From NCBI GenBank assembly GCA_031552735.1, contig JAVBMF010000024.1:34515-98514 (forward strand): 64,000 nucleotides of DNA. The letters are read 5' to 3'. Shown here in pieces: positions 23,359-32,132 of this stretch. The notes beneath the pieces were generated by a model that did not search any database, was not told the DNA's origin, and saw only the letters and a program-made list of their open reading frames with translations. The DNA comes from JAVBUY01 sp031552735. Lineage in GTDB: Bacteria; Bacillota; Clostridia; Christensenellales; Aristaeellaceae. A program made the position numbers and the translations under genes. Position 1 is the stretch's first letter, and every line of letters begins with the position of its first letter.

Positions 23359-24957
23359 ATGCCGAGGAAGATGTTGGCGCTTTTACTGGCCTGCTGCGTC
23401 TTGATGGGCTGCCCGGCAACCGCCGAAGCGCCCGATCCGCGCATCGCGACCGCCGAAAGCTTCTGCCAAGGCGACCCGGATATCATGGACGCCTTCATCG
23501 CGGCGCTGACGGCGGACAGTCTGGATTTGCACGCGTATTTCGAAAAGCTGCTCCCCTATTATGGGCGGGATAACGACTGGTATTATCCGAGCGTTGACCT
23601 CTCCATGCAGGTTGCCCTGTCCGCAGGGTTTGACGAGGAAGCCGTCGAGAACGCGTTTTCCGCTGTGCTGACCGCTCACATAGACACATTGCCAAAGGGC
23701 ACCACGCTGTATGAGGATGCCCAATACCGCGCCAGCTATGATCGCGCGGACAACGCCCGCGCCGAGCTGATCGCGTTTGTGCAGGCGCAAGGCATCGATT
23801 TTTCCGAGGACGAGGAGCTGTCGTACCGCTACGAGCCCGTGGCCGACGCGCTGATCGCGCTGGACGAAGGCGCGTTCAGCGAGCAATTGGGCTTTGTATG
23901 CGCGTACATGAAAGACAATGGACGCGACGCGGCGGAGGCTTTTCTGGCCGTGATGCGGCGGTATGCGCAGGAAGGGCTGCTGCCCTCCGCATTTGTCGCC
24001 ACCACCACAGATGCCTTGTGCCACCTGTCGTTTTGGACATCGCTACAGATGCGGCTGCACACCATCGACCAGTCGGAGGTCGAGGAAGCCGCTTACCGCG
24101 CGTATCAGGTGGCCTATGCCGTGGACAAGCCGCTGGATGCGGATGCGCTGGCGGCTGAAGTCGCGGGCATGGGCGATATGGCGCGCCAAGTTTTACCGAT
24201 CTACGCGGAAATCTTGGACTATGAAAAGGTCTGGGGTGGTTTCGCGGTGGCCTGCCGTGCCCTGTCCAGCCAGAACCCAGCCATTGGCGATTTCTTTACC
24301 GAAGCGGCGTATCAATACAGCCGCGAACACGAGTATTGGCAGCTCGCGGACTTTACCAGCCTGTGCGATGCCGCGCCGCAAGAGGACGGCATACTCGCGT
24401 TCACGCCCGCCGCGCCGGAACCGGGGCTGGCGCTGATGGTCACGCAGGAAGGCGACGATGGGTATGTCCGGCAATACATGGCCGCGCTGCACGACGCGAT
24501 CCCGGGGCTCCACTTCACCAGTGATCCCGACAAAGCCAGTGTGCTGTTTTTCTATCAGATTACCTATACGCAAGCGGGCCAGTATGGACCCATGGGCAGC
24601 ATTCAGGCCTACAGCAGCAACGCCGCGCTGCGTGCGTGCGCGCTGACCGACGCCCGCCTGCCGACTGCGCTGATCGAGGCGACCCGTTCGCCTGGCGGCT
24701 CGATCCGCACCGCACCGGGTGTGAGCAAGTTCTACTGCATGGATCCCGACTTGACCGAGGACGATGATTGGCCGACGTTTGTCGAGGCGGTGGCGAGGCT
24801 GGCGGGTGCGCCTCAAGCGCCGACGCCCCAGGCAGTCACCCCCATGCCGACTGCCGCGCCCACCATCGCGCCGCCCGTGTTCAGTCCATCCACACCAGAT
24901 CCGAGTATGCCCGCTCCCGAGGAGCCGGTGCCTCCGCCTCCTGCCCCTGCGCCATGA
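23359..24957 (+). CDS. Large lipoprotein of unknown function
   Basis: 532 residues. The lipobox CVLMGC ends the signal peptide (Cys about 20). The middle is alpha-helical and acidic without a recognised domain. Residues about 350-470 (GLALMVTQEGDDGYVRQYMAALHDAIPG, then ASVLFFYQITYTQAGQYG) look like a mixed alpha/beta domain. The last 50 residues are a Pro/Thr/Ala-rich tail (TPMPTAAPTIAPP), typical of cell-surface linkers. It has a strong promoter of its own and ends at a terminator shared with uvrA. Confidence 0.75.
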   Translation: MPRKMLALLLACCVLMGCPATAEAPDPRIATAESFCQGDPDIMDAFIAALTADSLDLHAYFEKLLPYYGRDNDWYYPSVDLSMQVALSAGFDEEAVENAFSAVLTAHIDTLPKGTTLYEDAQYRASYDRADNARAELIAFVQAQGIDFSEDEELSYRYEPVADALIALDEGAFSEQLGFVCAYMKDNGRDAAEAFLAVMRRYAQEGLLPSAFVATTTDALCHLSFWTSLQMRLHTIDQSEVEEAAYRAYQVAYAVDKPLDADALAAEVAGMGDMARQVLPIYAEILDYEKVWGGFAVACRALSSQNPAIGDFFTEAAYQYSREHEYWQLADFTSLCDAAPQEDGILAFTPAAPEPGLALMVTQEGDDGYVRQYMAALHDAIPGLHFTSDPDKASVLFFYQITYTQAGQYGPMGSIQAYSSNAALRACALTDARLPTALIEATRSPGGSIRTAPGVSKFYCMDPDLTEDDDWPTFVEAVARLAGAPQAPTPQAVTPMPTAAPTIAPPVFSPSTPDPSMPAPEEPVPPPPAPAP

Positions 24958-24963
24958 GCAAGC

Positions 24964-24991
24964 AAAAACCACCGCCCCGGCGGTGGTTTTT
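24964..24991. terminator. Bidirectional terminator between lipoprotein gene and uvrA
   Basis: AAAAACCACCG/CGGTGGTTTTT with a short CCCG centre; it serves both convergent genes. Confidence 0.93.
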
Positions 24992-25000
24992 CGTTCTCGG

Positions 25001-27826
25001 CTACTTTTTCTCCAGCACCGGCTTTAAGAAGTGCGCGGTGTAGCTGGCCTCGCTCTTGACCAGCTCCTCCGGCGTGCCCACCGCCACAATCTCGCCGCCG
25101 CGATCGCCGCCCTCCGGCCCTAGGTCGATCAGCCAGTCGGCGGTCTTGATCACGTCCAGATTATGCTCAATAATCAGCACCGAATTGCCGGTGGCCACCA
25201 GTCGCTGGAGCACCTGCACCAGCCGGTCGCAGTCCGCCATGTGCAAGCCGGTGGTCGGCTCGTCCAGCACATACAGGGTGCGCCCGGTCGCCGTGCGGGA
25301 AAGCTCGGTGGCCAACTTGATGCGCTGCGCCTCGCCGCCGGACAGCGTGGTGGACGGCTGCCCCAGCTTGATGTACCCCAGACCGACATCAAACAGCGTC
25401 TGGATTTTCTTGACGATCTTCGGGTGGTTTTCAAAGAAAGCCAGCGCGTCCTCGACCGTCATGTCCAGCACGTCGAAGATGGTCTTGCCCTTGTAGCGCA
25501 CCTCCAGCGTCTCGCGGTTGTAGCGCTTGCCCTTGCATACCTCGCAGGGCACATAGATATCCGGCAGGAAGTGCATCTCGATCTTGATGATGCCGTCGCC
25601 GCTGCACGCCTCGCAGCGCCCACCCTTGACGTTGAAGGAGAAGCGGTTCTCTTTGTAGCCGCGCTCTTTGGCGTCGGGCGTCTGCGCGTAGACCTTGCGG
25701 ATCAGGTCGAACAGGCCGGTATAGGTCGCCGGATTGGAGCGCGGCGTGCGGCCGATCGGCGACTGGTCGATATTGATCACCTTGTCGAGCTGTGCCACGC
25801 CCTCGATGGCGTCGTACTGCCCGGGACGGATCTTCGCGCGGTTTAGATCGCGCGCCAGCGTCTTGTAGACGATCTCGTTGATCAGCGACGACTTGCCGCT
25901 GCCCGACACGCCGGTCACCACGCACAGCACGCCCAGCGGAATCTCGGCGGTCACGTTCTTCAGGTTGTTCTCGCGCGCGCCGATGATTTTCAGCCACCCG
26001 GCGGCTTTCTTGCGCTTCTTGGGCACGGGGATGGCCTTCGCGCCGCTCAAATACTGGCCGGTGATGGAGGCCGGGTTGGCCATGATCTCCTCGACTGTGC
26101 CCTGCGCAACCAGGTACCCGCCGTGCACGCCCGCGCCCGGGCCGATGTCCACGATTTGGTCGGCGGCGTACATGGTGTCCTCGTCGTGCTCGACCACCAC
26201 CAGCGTGTTGCCCAGATCGCGCAGGTGCTTGAGCGTGCGCAGCAGCCGCTCGTTATCGCGCTGGTGCAAGCCAATGGACGGCTCGTCCAAAATATACAGC
26301 ACGCCCACCAATGAGCTGCCGATCTGTGTGGCCAGCCGAATGCGCTGTGCCTCGCCGCCGGACAGCGACCCCGCGGAGCGCGCCAGTGTCAGGTAGTCTA
26401 GGCCGACATCGGCCAGAAAGCCCAGCCGCTCACCGATTTCTTTGAGGATTTGGTGCGCGATCAGGTGCTCCTTCTCGGTGAACGTCAGCCCCTCGAAGAA
26501 TGCCTTGGCCTCCAGCACCGCCAGATTCGATACCGCCGCGATGGAGCGTCCGCCCACCGTGACGCACAGCGACTCAGGCTTGAGGCGCTGGCCGCGACAC
26601 GCCTCGCACGCGCTCTCGGACATGTACTCCTCATACTGATCCTTCATCATGTCGCTGGTGGTTTCGCGATAGCGGCGCTCGGTGGCCGGGATAATGCCCT
26701 CGAACGGCGACATGAAGGTGCCGGTACCATGCTGGCGCGCGTAGTCGATGCGAATGCGCTCGCCGTCGGTGCCATAGAGCAGCACTTTGATCGCCTGCTC
26801 GGGTAGCTTGTTCAGCGGCATATCCATCGAGAAGCCGTAGTGCTTGGCCAGCGCGCCAAAGTACATATTGGCCATGCTGGTCGGGTCGGCGGTGCGCCAG
26901 CCCACCACCTGAATCGGGTCCTCGTTCAGCGACTTGTTCCAGTCTGGGATGATCAGCATCGGGTCAATCTTCTTGAGCACGCCCATGCCACTGCACGCCG
27001 GACACGCGCCGAACGGACTGTTGAACGAGAACATGCGCGGCGTCAATTCCTCAATGCTCACGCCGCAGTCCGGGCACGCGTAGTTCTGCGAGAACACCAT
27101 CTCGCCCTGATCTCCCGCATCGACGATCGCCAGTCCCGCCGACAGCTTCAGCGCGGTTTCCAGCGAGTCGGTCAGGCGTTTTTGCATGTCAGGCCGCGCG
27201 ATGATGCGATCGACCACCACCTCGATGGTGTGTTTTTTCTGTTTGTCCAGCGCGGGCACTTCGTCCAGCTCATAGTTCGCACCATCGACGCGCGCGCGCA
27301 CAAAGCCCTGCTTGCGCAGGTCCTCGAACAGCTTGTGGTACTCGCCCTTGCGCTCGCGGATCACCGGTGCCAGCACCAGCATGCGCGTGCCATCGGGCAG
27401 CGCGGCGACCTGGTCAAGCATTTGATCAACGGTCTGTTGCTGGATCACCTTGCCGCACACCGGGCAGTGCGGCACGCCAATGCGCGCGTACAGCAGACGC
27501 AGGTAGTCGTACACCTCGGTCACCGTGCCCACGGTAGAGCGCGGGTTGTGGCTGGTGGACTTTTGATCGATGGAGATCGCTGGCGACAGGCCGTCGATAT
27601 AGTCCACATCGGGCTTGTCCATCTGCCCGAGGAACTGGCGCGCATAGGAGGACAGTGACTCCACATAGCGGCGCTGGCCCTCGGCATACAGCGTATCGAA
27701 CGCCAGCGATGACTTGCCGCTGCCCGACAGGCCGGTAAAGACCACCAGCTTGTCGCGCGGAATTTCCAGATCGATATTCTTCAGGTTGTGCTCGCGCGCA
27801 CCTTTGATGTAGATTCTTTCCTTCAC
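25001..27826 (-). CDS. uvrA: Excinuclease ABC subunit A
   Basis: 941 residues, full length. The damage-recognition ATPase of nucleotide excision repair. Two ABC modules: Walker A GLSGSGKSS near residue 31 and GVSGSGKSS near 640, signatures LSGGEAQRIRLA twice. Zinc fingers CPVCGKVI, CPDCGVSI--CPACSGMG and CEACSGDG--CEVCKGKRY are present. The start is GTG with AAGGAG 10 nt upstream. It is the third gene behind the LexA box, separated from uvrB by a 162 bp mobile element. Confidence 0.97.
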   Translation of the reverse strand: MKERIYIKGAREHNLKNIDLEIPRDKLVVFTGLSGSGKSSLAFDTLYAEGQRRYVESLSSYARQFLGQMDKPDVDYIDGLSPAISIDQKSTSHNPRSTVGTVTEVYDYLRLLYARIGVPHCPVCGKVIQQQTVDQMLDQVAALPDGTRMLVLAPVIRERKGEYHKLFEDLRKQGFVRARVDGANYELDEVPALDKQKKHTIEVVVDRIIARPDMQKRLTDSLETALKLSAGLAIVDAGDQGEMVFSQNYACPDCGVSIEELTPRMFSFNSPFGACPACSGMGVLKKIDPMLIIPDWNKSLNEDPIQVVGWRTADPTSMANMYFGALAKHYGFSMDMPLNKLPEQAIKVLLYGTDGERIRIDYARQHGTGTFMSPFEGIIPATERRYRETTSDMMKDQYEEYMSESACEACRGQRLKPESLCVTVGGRSIAAVSNLAVLEAKAFFEGLTFTEKEHLIAHQILKEIGERLGFLADVGLDYLTLARSAGSLSGGEAQRIRLATQIGSSLVGVLYILDEPSIGLHQRDNERLLRTLKHLRDLGNTLVVVEHDEDTMYAADQIVDIGPGAGVHGGYLVAQGTVEEIMANPASITGQYLSGAKAIPVPKKRKKAAGWLKIIGARENNLKNVTAEIPLGVLCVVTGVSGSGKSSLINEIVYKTLARDLNRAKIRPGQYDAIEGVAQLDKVINIDQSPIGRTPRSNPATYTGLFDLIRKVYAQTPDAKERGYKENRFSFNVKGGRCEACSGDGIIKIEMHFLPDIYVPCEVCKGKRYNRETLEVRYKGKTIFDVLDMTVEDALAFFENHPKIVKKIQTLFDVGLGYIKLGQPSTTLSGGEAQRIKLATELSRTATGRTLYVLDEPTTGLHMADCDRLVQVLQRLVATGNSVLIIEHNLDVIKTADWLIDLGPEGGDRGGEIVAVGTPEELVKSEASYTAHFLKPVLEKK

Positions 27827-27851
27827 GATGCAATGTCTCCTTGGTGTGAAT

Positions 27852-28013
27852 TAGGGTGTGTATCAAAACGTAGATCGTGCAAGTTCTGCAAATTTTTCGC
27901 CAGTTCAAGGAGCTGGAGCGCGGCATAGTGGCGCTACGCTAACCGGAAAGCGACGCCGAAATGGCGGAAAAGACGCGCAAATTGCACTTTTCGGCGTTTT
28001 GAAACACGCCCTA
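27852..28013. mobile_element. MITE-like inverted-repeat element between uvrB and uvrA
   Basis: 162 bp without coding capacity. Terminal repeats TAGGG(T/C)GTGT(A/T)TCAAAACG match in 17 of 19 positions, and the complementarity continues inward through GTGCAA and TTTTCxGCC. Flanking direct repeats GAAT (27848-27851 and 28014-28017) look like a 4 bp target duplication. The right end supplies the uvrB stop codon TAG. No transposase gene with matching ends is in the window. Confidence 0.8.
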
Positions 28014-30041
28014 GAATTTCGGTTTTTTCAGCCGCGCGCGGTGCTTGATCTGCGTGGGCACCGGTTCCATCGGCGCGTCGCCGCGCAGGCCATAGAGCCG
28101 ATCGCGCAGTTTCGCGGCGGTTTCAAAGTCCAGATTGGCCGCCGCTTGCAGCATCTGATCCTCGATGCGATCCATCAGCATCTGCCGCTCCTCGGCGGTC
28201 AGGCCGTCCTCCGGCTTCTTGCCGTCGGCATCGGGCACGCGGCTGATGGTCAGGAGATCGCGCACCGCCTTTTGCACCGAGGTCGGCGTGATACCGTGCG
28301 CCTCATTGTAGGCCATCTGAATCGCGCGGCGGCGATTGGTCTCGCCGATGGCGCGCATCATGCTGTCCGTCACTTTGTCGGCGTACATGATCACGCGGCC
28401 CTCCACATTGCGCGCCGCGCGACCAATGGTCTGCACCAGTGATACCTCGCTGCGCAGGAAGCCCTCTTTATCGGCGTCCAGGATCGCGACCAGCGCCACC
28501 TCGGGCAAATCCAATCCCTCGCGCAGCAGGTTGATGCCCACCAGCACGTCAAACTCGCCCAAGCGCAGCTCACGCAATATCTCGGTGCGCTCAAAGGTCT
28601 GGATATCGGAATGCAGGTACTTAACGCGCACCTCCATCTCCTTCAAATAATCGGTTAAGCTCTCGGCCATTTTCTTGGTCAGCGTGGTCACCAGTACGCG
28701 AAATCCCTTTTCGGTGGTGGCGCGGATCTCACCGAGCAGGTCGTCCACCTGATGCGTCGCCGGGCGCAGCGTGATCTCCGGGTCGATCAGCCCGGTCGGA
28801 CGAATGATCTGCTCGACCACCTGCTGGGCGTGCGCCAGCTCGTAGGGGCCGGGCGTCGCGCTGACATACACCAACTGGTGCACGCGCTGCTCAAATTCGT
28901 CAAAGGTTAGCGGCCGGTTGTCCAGCGCTGACGGCAGGCGGAAGCCGTATTCCACCAGCTGCGTCTTGCGCGCCTTGTCGCCATTAAACATCGCGCGGAT
29001 CTGCGGGATGGTGACGTGCGACTCGTCGATGATCACCACATAGTCATCCGGGAAGTAGCTGAGCAGTGTGTACGGCGCGTCGCCCGGCTTGCGCCCATCA
29101 AAGTAGCGCGAGTAATTCTCAATGCCGCTGCAGTAGCCGATCTCGCGCAGCATCTCGATGTCGTAATTGGTGCGCTGGGTCAGGCGCTGCGCCTCCAGCA
29201 GGCGGTCGTTGGTTTTCAGCTCCCTCACGCGCGCGTCGCGGTCGGCCTCGATCTGGTCAATCGCCGCCTCGATGCTTTCGCGGCTGTTGGCGTAGTGCGT
29301 CGCCGGAAAGATCATCTCGTGCTCCAGCACCGCCAGCGCCTTGCCGGTCACCACCTCGGCATGGGAAATGCGCTCGATCTCGTCGCCGAAGAACTCCACG
29401 CGAATGAGCACCTCATCGCTGTGCGCGGGGATGATCTCCACCACGTCGCCGCGCACGCGGAAGCTGCCGCGCTTAAACTCGATGTCGTTGCGCTCAAACT
29501 GGATGTTGACCAATCGCATCAACAGCTCGTCGCGATCCAGCCGCATGCCTGGCCGGATCGAAATCACTTGGTCGCCATACTCGCGCGGATCGCCCAGCGC
29601 GAAGATGCACGACACCGACGCGACCACAATGGTGTCCCGCCGCTCCAGCAGCGACGCGGTGGCGCTGTGGCGCATGCGCTCAATCTCGTCGTTGATGGAC
29701 GAGTCCTTCTCGATATAGGTGTCCGACGAGGCAATGTACGCCTCGGGCTGATAATAGTCGTAATAACTGACAAAATACTCCACCGCGTTATCGGGGAAGA
29801 ACTCGCGCAGCTCGGCGTGCAACTGCGCCGCCAGCGTTTTGTTGTGCGCGATCACCAGCGTGGGGCGCTGTGTGCGCTCAATGACGCTGGCCATGGTGTA
29901 GGTCTTTCCCGAACCGGTGACGCCCAGCAGCACCTGCCCGCTGTCGCCTTCCTCAATGCCTTTGGACAGCGCGTCGATGGCTTGCGGTTGGTCGCCCTGC
30001 GGCTTAAAGGGAGACTTGAGCACAAAGCGCCGGTCGCTCAT
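28011..30041 (-). CDS. uvrB: Excinuclease ABC subunit B
   Basis: 676 residues. The damage-verifying helicase of excision repair. Walker A GVTGSGKTYT, beta-hairpin region YYDYYQPEAYIASSDTYIEKD, DESHVT box, helicase motif VI QTIGRAARN, and the C-terminal UVR domain (about 620-655). ATG at MSDRRFVLKSPF has GGGAGG upstream. It overlaps the GNAT stop by 4 bp. Its TAG stop lies in the terminal repeat of the inserted element. Confidence 0.97.
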   Translation of the reverse strand: MSDRRFVLKSPFKPQGDQPQAIDALSKGIEEGDSGQVLLGVTGSGKTYTMASVIERTQRPTLVIAHNKTLAAQLHAELREFFPDNAVEYFVSYYDYYQPEAYIASSDTYIEKDSSINDEIERMRHSATASLLERRDTIVVASVSCIFALGDPREYGDQVISIRPGMRLDRDELLMRLVNIQFERNDIEFKRGSFRVRGDVVEIIPAHSDEVLIRVEFFGDEIERISHAEVVTGKALAVLEHEMIFPATHYANSRESIEAAIDQIEADRDARVRELKTNDRLLEAQRLTQRTNYDIEMLREIGYCSGIENYSRYFDGRKPGDAPYTLLSYFPDDYVVIIDESHVTIPQIRAMFNGDKARKTQLVEYGFRLPSALDNRPLTFDEFEQRVHQLVYVSATPGPYELAHAQQVVEQIIRPTGLIDPEITLRPATHQVDDLLGEIRATTEKGFRVLVTTLTKKMAESLTDYLKEMEVRVKYLHSDIQTFERTEILRELRLGEFDVLVGINLLREGLDLPEVALVAILDADKEGFLRSEVSLVQTIGRAARNVEGRVIMYADKVTDSMMRAIGETNRRRAIQMAYNEAHGITPTSVQKAVRDLLTISRVPDADGKKPEDGLTAEERQMLMDRIEDQMLQAAANLDFETAAKLRDRLYGLRGDAPMEPVPTQIKHRARLKKPKF

Positions 30042-30484
30042 AACGTGTGTCCCTCCCACAGCTGCTTGTTGGTGAAGTTATAGGATTGTTTCTTCCAGCC
30101 GTGCCGCTCATAGAACGCGTGCGCCTCGGTGCGGCCAAAGCTGCTGTTGAGCTCCATGTGGCTGCACCCTGCGTCGCGCGCGGCCTGATGCGCGGCCTCC
30201 AGCAACGCGTGCCCCAGCCGCTTGCCGCGATATGCCTGATCGACGATCAGTTCCTGCACCTCGCCGACCAACGTCGCGTGGTGCAGCTGCTCGTCCATGT
30301 GCACGCTGATGAATCCGCGCACAGCGCCGTCGTCCTCGGCGACCAGGTATCGCACCAGCGGCCGCGCCAGATTGCCCGCGTACACGCGGGAAAACGCCTC
30401 GCGCGGCAATTCAGTGCGTTGCAACGCGCACAGCAGCGCATAGACCTGCTGTTCGTCTGCCGGTGCTGCTTCTCGTATGCGCAT
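30038..30484 (-). CDS. GNAT-family N-acetyltransferase in the SOS operon
   Basis: 148 residues, a complete GNAT domain: VQELIVDQAYRGKRLGHALLEAAHQ is the acetyl-CoA loop (Q-x-x-R/G-x-G variant YRGKRLG), then NSSFGRTEAHAFYERHGW. AGGAGG lies 7 nt before ATG. First gene of a GNAT-uvrB-uvrA unit with a LexA box over its -35. Substrate unknown; the position suggests induction on DNA damage. Confidence 0.85.
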   Translation of the reverse strand: MRIREAAPADEQQVYALLCALQRTELPREAFSRVYAGNLARPLVRYLVAEDDGAVRGFISVHMDEQLHHATLVGEVQELIVDQAYRGKRLGHALLEAAHQAARDAGCSHMELNSSFGRTEAHAFYERHGWKKQSYNFTNKQLWEGHTL

Positions 30485-30519
30485 GACCGCACCTCCTCGC
30501 GTTGTTCTCCGCTGCGCGC

Positions 30520-30548
30520 ATTATACCACGACCGGCGCAAAATGTGAA
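30520..30548 (-). promoter_or_regulatory. Promoter of the GNAT-uvrB-uvrA operon
   Basis: Minus strand -35 TTCACA (30548-30543), 17 bp spacer ending in TGG, -10 TATAAT (30525-30520): a strong extended promoter. Confidence 0.8.
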
Positions 30549-30557
30549 CATTTGTTC
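30546..30557. promoter_or_regulatory. LexA (SOS) box
   Basis: GAACATTTGTTC on the plus strand, GAACAAATGTTC on the minus strand, matches the Firmicutes LexA/DinR core GAACRNRYGTTC exactly and overlaps the -35 by three bases. LexA binding would block the promoter. Confidence 0.8.
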
Positions 30558-30631
30558 TTAAAAATTCTCGTCCATTCCAGCTTTTCCCCTTTATCTTTCT
30601 TGTCATATTTTTGCCATATTTTTTGAACGCG

Positions 30632-30688
30632 CAATTGCGCAATATATGGTATCTGTAACGGTTTCAGATACAATATATTGTGTAATTG
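30632..30688. repeat. 24 bp dyad in an AT-rich gap
   Basis: Arms 30632-30655 and 30665-30688 around a 9-base loop (TAACGGTTT). As RNA read from the plus strand, 23 of 24 positions pair, two of them G-U; the inner 16 bases are CAATATATGGTATCTG. The gap 30485-30829 (345 bases) holds no gene: it has the SOS promoter at its left and this dyad in the middle, and is much more AT-rich than its surroundings. Confidence 0.65.
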
Positions 30689-30829
30689 AGATTTGTTTCA
30701 CAATAATCCAACGATTGGCTGCCAAAGCATTGGAAAACCAAATGGGAAGAATGACCGTCTTATTTGCGTTATCACTGTAGAGCGTACGCCATTTCACCTC
30801 CCCTTCAACCCCGAAAGGAGACTGTCACC

Positions 30830-32089
30830 ATGTGGAAACTGGAGAAACGCTTGCTACCCTGCCTGCTCGCGACGGCGCTGCTGCTGTCCGCCATTCCCCT
30901 TGCAGGCGCCGCGCCCGAAGCTTACCTGACGGTGGACACCATGCTGGCCAAGTTGTCCAAGAACAGTTCTTCGGCCTTTGCGTCCTTGACAGAGGAGCAG
31001 CAAAACGCCGCCATGGTGTTGCTGTCCGCCAAACTGATTACAGAGAAGCAAGCCGCCGCCGACCCGGACCCGGACGCCGCGCAGCAAGCAGCCGATAAAG
31101 CCAACGGCAACGAGGTCTATGCGCTGGCCGCGTCGATCTGGACCGACAGCGCTTCGCAGTATGTCGTGCCTTCCTGCGAGGAACAGGGCGCGATGATCCT
31201 GCTCAGCCTGCAAGACGACGAATATGTGCAGGTCATTCAAAAGGGTGCGGACGGTCAATGGGAGGCGATGCCGCAGGTATCCGGCCAAACCGTTGCGCTG
31301 CCGCCCAGCACGCTGTTTATCTACAGTTATCCGGATGCCTCCGGCGCGATGGTGCAGACCATTTCGCGCACGCTTAGCGCCGAAAGCGGCGGCTATGAGG
31401 AGGAGGAAGATTCTTCGCAGTCCTTCACCGATCCGCAATTTGAGAAGATGTGGTGCGGTCACCGTCCGGGCACTCCGGGCAAGCATGGCCGGTATAAGGT
31501 CTGCGGGCGCTTCGCCTGCGAGGACAATCACTTTGGTACTGAGCACAAGAACGCGCCCTGCGGCATCGTCGGTCACTTCACCTGCGATGGCAAGACGCAT
31601 CAGGCTGGCGTCTGCACGGGCGAGCGCCGCAAGAGCGCGCCCACACCGGATAAGCTGGAGCCCTGCGGCAACATCTATCACCTGAAGGGCAACGGCGGCG
31701 ACCACACGTTGCACGCGCTGTGCGGCAAGTACATGTGCTCCGGCAAGCACAGCATCCCTGCCTGCGGCAACAACCAGCACTGTGTGCAGGATGGCAAGAA
31801 GCACGACAAAGCCCCGTGCAAATCGTCGGGTCACTTCCTTTGTGACGGCAAGAACCACGTCGCCGCGTCTTGCCGCTTGTCTGGTCACTGGGCTTGCGAC
31901 GGGCTGGATCACTCGCCGTGCGGCGCCACGCCCAAACCCGCGACGCCGGTACCCACCGCCGAGCCTACCGCAAAACCCACCGAACAGCCAACCGAGAAAC
32001 CAACAGAGAAGCCAACAGAGAAACCCACCGAGAAACCCACCGAAAAGCCTGCTGATCCGCCTGCGCAGCAAGACCCGCCTGCGGTATAA
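30830..32089 (+). CDS. Secreted Cys/His-repeat protein with PTEK tail
   Basis: 419 residues. Signal peptide with hydrophobic core (about 8-26, ending AGAAPEA). Residues about 30-195 form an Ala-rich domain of unknown fold. Residues about 220-375 contain repeated modules of the form C-x3-GHF-x-CDGK-x-H-x2-A-x-C (GHFTCDGKTH, GHFLCDGKNH, GHWACDGLDH) with regularly spaced Cys and His, suggesting metal binding or disulfides. The tail is a PTEKPTEK repeat like a wall-spanning stalk. No sortase motif is seen. AAAGGAG lies before ATG. Function unknown. Confidence 0.8.
   Translation: MWKLEKRLLPCLLATALLLSAIPLAGAAPEAYLTVDTMLAKLSKNSSSAFASLTEEQQNAAMVLLSAKLITEKQAAADPDPDAAQQAADKANGNEVYALAASIWTDSASQYVVPSCEEQGAMILLSLQDDEYVQVIQKGADGQWEAMPQVSGQTVALPPSTLFIYSYPDASGAMVQTISRTLSAESGGYEEEEDSSQSFTDPQFEKMWCGHRPGTPGKHGRYKVCGRFACEDNHFGTEHKNAPCGIVGHFTCDGKTHQAGVCTGERRKSAPTPDKLEPCGNIYHLKGNGGDHTLHALCGKYMCSGKHSIPACGNNQHCVQDGKKHDKAPCKSSGHFLCDGKNHVAASCRLSGHWACDGLDHSPCGATPKPATPVPTAEPTAKPTEQPTEKPTEKPTEKPTEKPTEKPADPPAQQDPPAV
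31974..32053 (+). repeat. Tandem 12 bp repeat encoding PTEK
   Basis: About six imperfect units coding Pro-Thr-Glu-Lys/Gln at the end of the secreted protein gene. Such repeats vary in number by slippage. Confidence 0.85.
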
Positions 32090-32100
32090 CGCGGGAAAGC

Positions 32101-32129
32101 AAAACCACCAGCGTGCTGGTGGTTTTTTT
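32101..32129. terminator. Bidirectional terminator between the secreted protein gene and htpG
   Basis: AAAACCACCAGC/GCTGGTGGTTTTTTT with a GT centre; convergent genes on both sides. Confidence 0.93.
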
Positions 32130-32132
32130 GAC

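Noticed and set aside
30603..30797. Open frame of 64 codons on the minus strand upstream of the SOS promoter
   Set aside because: No ribosome binding site, AT-rich composition caused by the dyad, and no protein-like pattern.
31974..32053. CRISPR-like array
   Set aside because: The repeats are contiguous 12 bp coding units for PTEK without spacers.
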